The notes under the pieces are model-generated. The model worked only from the letters and a program-made list of their open reading frames with translations. It was not told where the DNA came from and did not search any database. A program made the translations under genes and the position numbers. This document shows positions 24,957 to 27,986 of a DNA stretch of 27,986 bases, one piece after another. Within the stretch, counting starts at the first letter, position 1. Each line of letters starts with the position of its first letter. Source of the stretch: Ktedonobacterales bacterium (GTDB taxonomy: Bacteria > Chloroflexota > Ktedonobacteria > Ktedonobacterales > JADMIN01); contig JANWHL010000062.1 in the NCBI GenBank assembly GCA_025450405.1, forward strand, positions 1 through 27,986, read 5' to 3'.

Positions 24957-25838
24957 CTAGCGCGCGGGGGCGGGCTCCGCCGGCTCCTCCGCGGCCGCTG
25001 GCGCTGGCTCGTCGGCGCCCGGGCTGGCAGTTGGGCTGGCAGTTGGGGTCGGGGCGGCTCCCGGCTCGGGGCCGAACTCTTCGAGGGTTACAGCACTGGC
25101 CGTTACGCGGCGCTGGGGCGCCTGAGCCTCGCTATCCTTCCGCTGCGCCTCCTGCTGGCGGCGCCCCTCGACGGCGGCATCGGCGATCTTCTGGCAGAGC
25201 AGCCGGACCGCGCGGATGGCGTCGTCGTTGGCGGGGATGGGGTAATCCATCTCGTCGGGGTCGCAGTTGGTATCGGCAAGGGCGATGATGGGGATCTCCA
25301 GCCGGCGGGCCTCGAGGACGGCGGTGTGCTCTTTCTTGGTGTCGACGATGAAGACGGCGGCCGGCAGGCGGCGCATGTCCTTGATGCCGCCGAGGGTGCG
25401 CTCCAGGCGCGCGCGCTCTTCTTCGAGCCGTTGGGCCTCTTTCTTGGGCAGCCGCTCGAACTCGCCGCGCTCTTTGCGCGCTTCCAGATCCCGCAGGTAG
25501 CGGATACGCTTCTGGATAGTCTGGTAGTTGGTGAGCATGCCGCCCAGCCAGCGGAAGTTGACGTAGAACTGACCGCTGCGCTCGGCCTCTTCGGCGACGG
25601 CCTCCTGGGCCTGCTTCTTGGTGCCGACGAAGAGCAGCGAGCCGCCGTTGGCGACGGTCTCTTCGATGAACCGGTAGGCGCGCTCGAAGCGCTGGACGGT
25701 CTGTTGCAGGTCGATGATGTGGATGTCGTTGCGCGCGGTGAAGATGAAAGGCTTCATCTTGGGGTTCCACCGGCGTGTCTGGTGGCCGAAATGGACGCCG
25801 GCCTCCAGCAATTGTTTCATGGTGACGTGATTAGCCAC
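24957..25838 (-). CDS. rpsB: 30S ribosomal protein S2
   Basis: A 293-residue S2 protein of the small ribosomal subunit. The core is clear: MKQLLEAGVHFGHQTRRWNPKM at the N-terminus, FIFTARNDIHIIDLQQT, then FVGTKKQAQEAV, RWLGGMLTNYQTI, and VDTKKEHTAVLEARRLEIPIIALADTNCDPD. The last 65 residues or so (from about 228) form an Ala/Pro/Glu-rich extension beyond the usual end, probably disordered. I chose GTG 25838, which encodes ANHVTMK before the core and has GGGAGG upstream; an ATG at 25820 is too far from it. It is the first gene of the cluster, with its own promoter and a long structured leader. Confidence 0.95.
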   Translation of the reverse strand: MANHVTMKQLLEAGVHFGHQTRRWNPKMKPFIFTARNDIHIIDLQQTVQRFERAYRFIEETVANGGSLLFVGTKKQAQEAVAEEAERSGQFYVNFRWLGGMLTNYQTIQKRIRYLRDLEARKERGEFERLPKKEAQRLEEERARLERTLGGIKDMRRLPAAVFIVDTKKEHTAVLEARRLEIPIIALADTNCDPDEMDYPIPANDDAIRAVRLLCQKIADAAVEGRRQQEAQRKDSEAQAPQRRVTASAVTLEEFGPEPGAAPTPTASPTASPGADEPAPAAAEEPAEPAPAR

Positions 25839-25884
25839 GGTGTTCGATCGCCTCCCTTGGGGTGTCCTCCGCCTCCGTCGCGCC

Positions 25885-25925
25885 GGCCGGAGAGCGCCGC
25901 GCGTGCGTTGCGCCAGGCTCCGGCC
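25885..25925 (-). promoter_or_regulatory. structured leader of rpsB, possible S2 autoregulatory site
   Basis: GGCCGGAG (25885-25892) and CTCCGGCC (25918-25925) form an 8-bp stem around a GC-rich loop within the roughly 155-base leader. S2 is known to repress its own operon through the leader in some bacteria; that this one does so is inference. Confidence 0.35.
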
Positions 25926-25999
25926 GATCGGGAGGCGTGTGAAATCGTTGTGACGTGTGCCCACTCCGCTGGGGCGCGGATCGGGCGTACATCCGGATC

Positions 26000-26028
26000 A
26001 GTATACCACGTCCGCGCCCTGCCAACAA
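26000..26028 (-). promoter_or_regulatory. sigma-70-type promoter for rpsB
   Basis: On the minus strand TTGTTG (26028-26023) and TATACT (26005-26000) are exactly 17 bp apart, with a TG just before the -10. Transcription would start near 25993, giving a leader of about 155 bases. Confidence 0.65.
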
Positions 26029-26237
26029 GGCATTGTCCGGGCAGCAACTGGCCAGATTTGGGGCACGGGGAATGCGCTCTGGGATGCGGAACTGCGCGAC
26101 CCACGCCACCTGGAGGTGCTGCGCGAACTGGCCGATGAGGCACGTCGCGGACCCCAGCTGCCCATGCCCAGGCCGCGCGACACGGGGGACGAGCACCTGA
26201 TAGACGGCGAGGACCTCGCCATCCTTCAAGATGACGA

Positions 26238-26507
26238 ATGCGGTCGCACGAGACTGATCGCTTCTGGAAGCTGTTCCGTGCGCTGCCCCAAGACGCGCGC
26301 GCTCAGACGTACAAGGCATATGCGCGATTCAAGCGCGACCTTGCGTAACCCGGGTTGCATTTCGAGCTGATCGATTCGCAATCCGCCCTATGGTCAGTGC
26401 GAATCAACGACAGCTATCACGCACTGGGCGTGCGCGACGGCGCTGAGATCACCTGGTTCTGGATCGGCCCACATCGCGAGTACGAGAAGATCATACAGAG
26501 GATGTAG
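26238..26507 (+). pseudogene. RelE/ParE-type toxin with internal stop codon
   Basis: Reading from ATG 26238 gives a short RelE/ParE-superfamily toxin: DRFWKLFRALPQDARAQTYK, then YARFKR, an in-frame TAA at 26346-26348, and, in the same frame, PGLHFELI, LWSVRINDSYHALGV and ITWFWIGPHREYEKII to the TAG at 26505. The order and spacing match the family (90 codons), so the only lesion I see is the stop after residue 36. A read-through, sequencing error or recent inactivation would all fit. No clear antitoxin was recognised; a short frame upstream (about 26060-26230), which reads ALWDAELRDPRHLEVLRELADE, might be its remnant. Confidence 0.7.
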
Positions 26508-26541
26508 CCGGGCTAGATGCCGTGGGAGCGGCCGATCCCAG

Positions 26542-27558
26542 TCATGCCCGCGTCCGGACCAGCCGCTGGGTGGCCGCGTCCCATCGCCAGGCTGGGTCGG
26601 GCCCGGTGAGGTGGACACCGCCATGCCAGCGGTCCGTGGGATGGAGCTGGGCCCAATCTGCGCGGCTGGCCAGCACCTCGGCGCCGAGCGTGGTGAGTGC
26701 CAGTGTTTGGGCATGGAAGTCCGCGCGTTGGTCGGGGTCGGACCAGTTCGCGGGAACGCCGAATGGGGCGCCCGACTTCGTCTCGAGCAGGGGTCCGTGA
26801 TCGGCCGCCAGATCGCCCACGCGGGCGAAGAACGACGTGTCGCCCATGAACGGACGCTCCTCGCGCGCGGTGCACGCGCGGAAGAGATCCGCCGGCCGCG
26901 ACGATGTCGCGGCCACCGCTTCAAGGATCTGCCGCTCGGTGCGCGCGAGGCCGTTCGCCACCGCTGGGAAGTCTTCCAGATGGCGGACCAGCGCCCCACG
27001 CAGGAACGGCAGGGCGGCGGTATCGCCCGCGAGGAGGGCCTCAATCGTGGTGGGGTCAGGCGAGCGGAAGGCGGCCCAGGCGGTGCGCGCGAGCGCGAGC
27101 TGGTCCTGGGTGACGCGCGCGCGGCCGGGGAAGAGCGCGGCCAATTGCGCGGCGGTGAGCTGGCCCAGACCGTGGAACGGGATTACCTCTGGGTGCGCGC
27201 CAATGACGATCGCCGTCAGGCGCGGCGGAAGAGTGTGGGGATCGCCCAGCGCGTCGAGGATCTGGATCAGCTGAACCTGGTCGTGGAGATCGTGCTCGAA
27301 CCAGAGCACGACTTCATCCGCGGTGGCGGCACCGGCCAGGGCCGCGTCGCGCGCGGCGAAGTCCGCCAGGGCATCGTCATAGGCGGCCCAACCCATGCCG
27401 GCCAGATAGCGTGCCCGCGCCGCGCGCAGGGCCGCCGCATCGAGATTGGCGGGCACTGGCCCCTCGGGCAGGACGTCGCGCCAGGCCAGCACCGTGCCCG
27501 GCAGGCCGGCACGCTCGAGCTCACCACCTGCCGAGTCGCCGTTCGTGACATGGAGCAT
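26542..27558 (-). CDS. DUF1835 domain-containing protein
   Basis: A 338-residue protein. The first 120 residues fit DUF1835, opening MLHVTNGDSAGGELERAG and followed by VLAWRDVLPEGPVP and a VVLWFEHDLHDQVQL block. The C-terminal half has helical segments with HLEDFPAVANGLARTERQIL, and GDTSFFARVGDL, which resemble the DUF3658-like partner found in many relatives. Function is unknown. ATG 27558 has GGAG nine bases upstream; the longer frame crosses a palindromic repeat and is unlikely. It is downstream of the edge-cut gene on the same strand. Confidence 0.82.
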   Translation of the reverse strand: MLHVTNGDSAGGELERAGLPGTVLAWRDVLPEGPVPANLDAAALRAARARYLAGMGWAAYDDALADFAARDAALAGAATADEVVLWFEHDLHDQVQLIQILDALGDPHTLPPRLTAIVIGAHPEVIPFHGLGQLTAAQLAALFPGRARVTQDQLALARTAWAAFRSPDPTTIEALLAGDTAALPFLRGALVRHLEDFPAVANGLARTERQILEAVAATSSRPADLFRACTAREERPFMGDTSFFARVGDLAADHGPLLETKSGAPFGVPANWSDPDQRADFHAQTLALTTLGAEVLASRADWAQLHPTDRWHGGVHLTGPDPAWRWDAATQRLVRTRA

Positions 27559-27583
27559 GCGAGCATCTCCGATCGTGTGAAGA

Positions 27584-27640
27584 GTCCTCACCCCCAGCCC
27601 CTCTCCTTGCGAGGGGAGGGGCATCCGGACCGCAACGTGG
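27584..27640. repeat. GC-rich palindromic repeat, copy C
   Basis: CCCCTC plus TCC (27598-27606) pair with GGG plus GAGGGG (27613-27621) around TTGCGA, with one wobble pair. The GTCCTCxCCCCC lead-in is like that of copies A and B. It fills the gap between two minus-strand genes. Confidence 0.6.
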
Positions 27641-27647
27641 GGGCGCT

Positions 27648-27986
27648 CTACGCCCCGCCGATGGCGCACAGCGTGTAGGACCAGAAAAACGAGCCGCCGC
27701 CGGCATCGCCCTGGTCGCTCCACTGAAAGATGGACGTGCCCTGCCACCACTGGGATCCGGTCAGGCCGCAGGCGCCCGCGATGTCGCCGGACGGTAGTCC
27801 GTACTGCCAGCCCAAACGGGGGAGCTGACCGGTGAGATAGGTGTCGAGGGCGGGTCCGGTGGTCAGCGAGCAGAGGCTCTGGGCGTTCGTCACCACGCCA
27901 TTGCCGTAGCGCGAGCCGCCGTTGCCGCGTTTGGTCAGGGGCAGGCTCGGGATCGGTCCCTGGGCGGGCAGTGTGGCGAACGACGG
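27648..27986 (-). CDS. C-terminal part of a probable exported protein, cut by the window edge
   Basis: The frame is open from the right edge (27986) to the stop at 27648, 112 codons, with the N-terminus outside the window. Visible features are SLPLTKRGNGGSRYGNG, then a VDTYL-like TGPALDTYLTGQLPRLGWQYG block, and a Gly-rich end with two cysteines. This plan, a Pro/Gly-rich strand region followed by a FY/YL..QLPxxGW segment, is like the exported domains of small anchored proteins common in Ktedonobacteria-type Chloroflexota, from memory only. Function unknown. Confidence 0.65.
   Translation of the reverse strand, partial: PSFATLPAQGPIPSLPLTKRGNGGSRYGNGVVTNAQSLCSLTTGPALDTYLTGQLPRLGWQYGLPSGDIAGACGLTGSQWWQGTSIFQWSDQGDAGGGSFFWSYTLCAIGGA

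Noticed and set aside
25957..26370. 137-codon plus-strand frame upstream of the toxin pseudogene
   Set aside because: It overlaps the rpsB promoter and leader and runs out of frame through the toxin. Only its middle (about 26060-26230) might be an antitoxin remnant, too weak to call.
26611..27678. 355-codon plus-strand frame opposite the DUF1835 gene
   Set aside because: No family features; the DUF1835 frame on the minus strand has a good start and recognisable N-terminus.

Overview
This is a bacterial chromosome window of high GC content, dense with protein genes. I see no rRNA, tRNA or CRISPR array. The mix of genes suggests a Chloroflexota-like bacterium, but that assignment is an inference from general gene style and has not been tested: a B12-dependent acyl-CoA mutase, a complete branched-chain amino acid ABC transporter, Uma2 and HNH remnants, small zinc-ribbon membrane proteins and GC-rich intergenic palindromes.

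Layout. Positions 1-1885 (+): a tandem-repeat-rich upstream region, an anchored alpha/beta hydrolase and a small membrane protein. 2027-2759: two convergent genes, a Uma2 nuclease (+) and an HNH protein (-), each missing its C-terminus at the same spot, which looks like a deletion scar. 2787-6095 (-): an SRPBCC protein, a zinc-ribbon membrane protein and a MuiA-like DUF4139 protein. 6258-10502 (+): a strong promoter, a thiolase, an acyl-CoA mutase large subunit whose active-site residues point to isobutyryl-CoA mutase rather than methylmalonyl-CoA mutase, an orphan HicB-like antitoxin and a GNAT acetyltransferase. 10682-12916 (-): a divergent NtrC-type regulator and a DUF4177-like protein. 13206-14618 (+): a membrane-anchored PEGA-like protein. 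14748-20086 (+): livK-livH-livM-livG-livF, a complete uptake system. 20259-25838 (-), in transcription order: rpsB, tsf, pyrH, frr, uppS, cdsA, the widely conserved translation and envelope cluster, here split by a 489-base repeat-laden spacer between rpsB and tsf. 26238-27986: a RelE/ParE-type toxin pseudogene, a DUF1835 protein and the 3' part of an exported-protein gene cut by the window edge.

How it fits together. The Liv transporter, thiolase and acyl-CoA mutase could all serve branched-chain amino acid or branched acyl-CoA catabolism, since valine gives isobutyryl-CoA. They are separate transcription units, so this link is inference. The rpsB-cdsA block is housekeeping. The accessory signal is decaying selfish or nuclease genes (Uma2, HNH, RelE-like, orphan HicB) plus small dispersed repeats in the gaps.

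I did not find a clearly new multi-gene system. The best leads are the mutase specificity, the regulator with several altered signature residues, the 11-bp direct repeats abutting a promoter, and the structured leader and spacer of rpsB.
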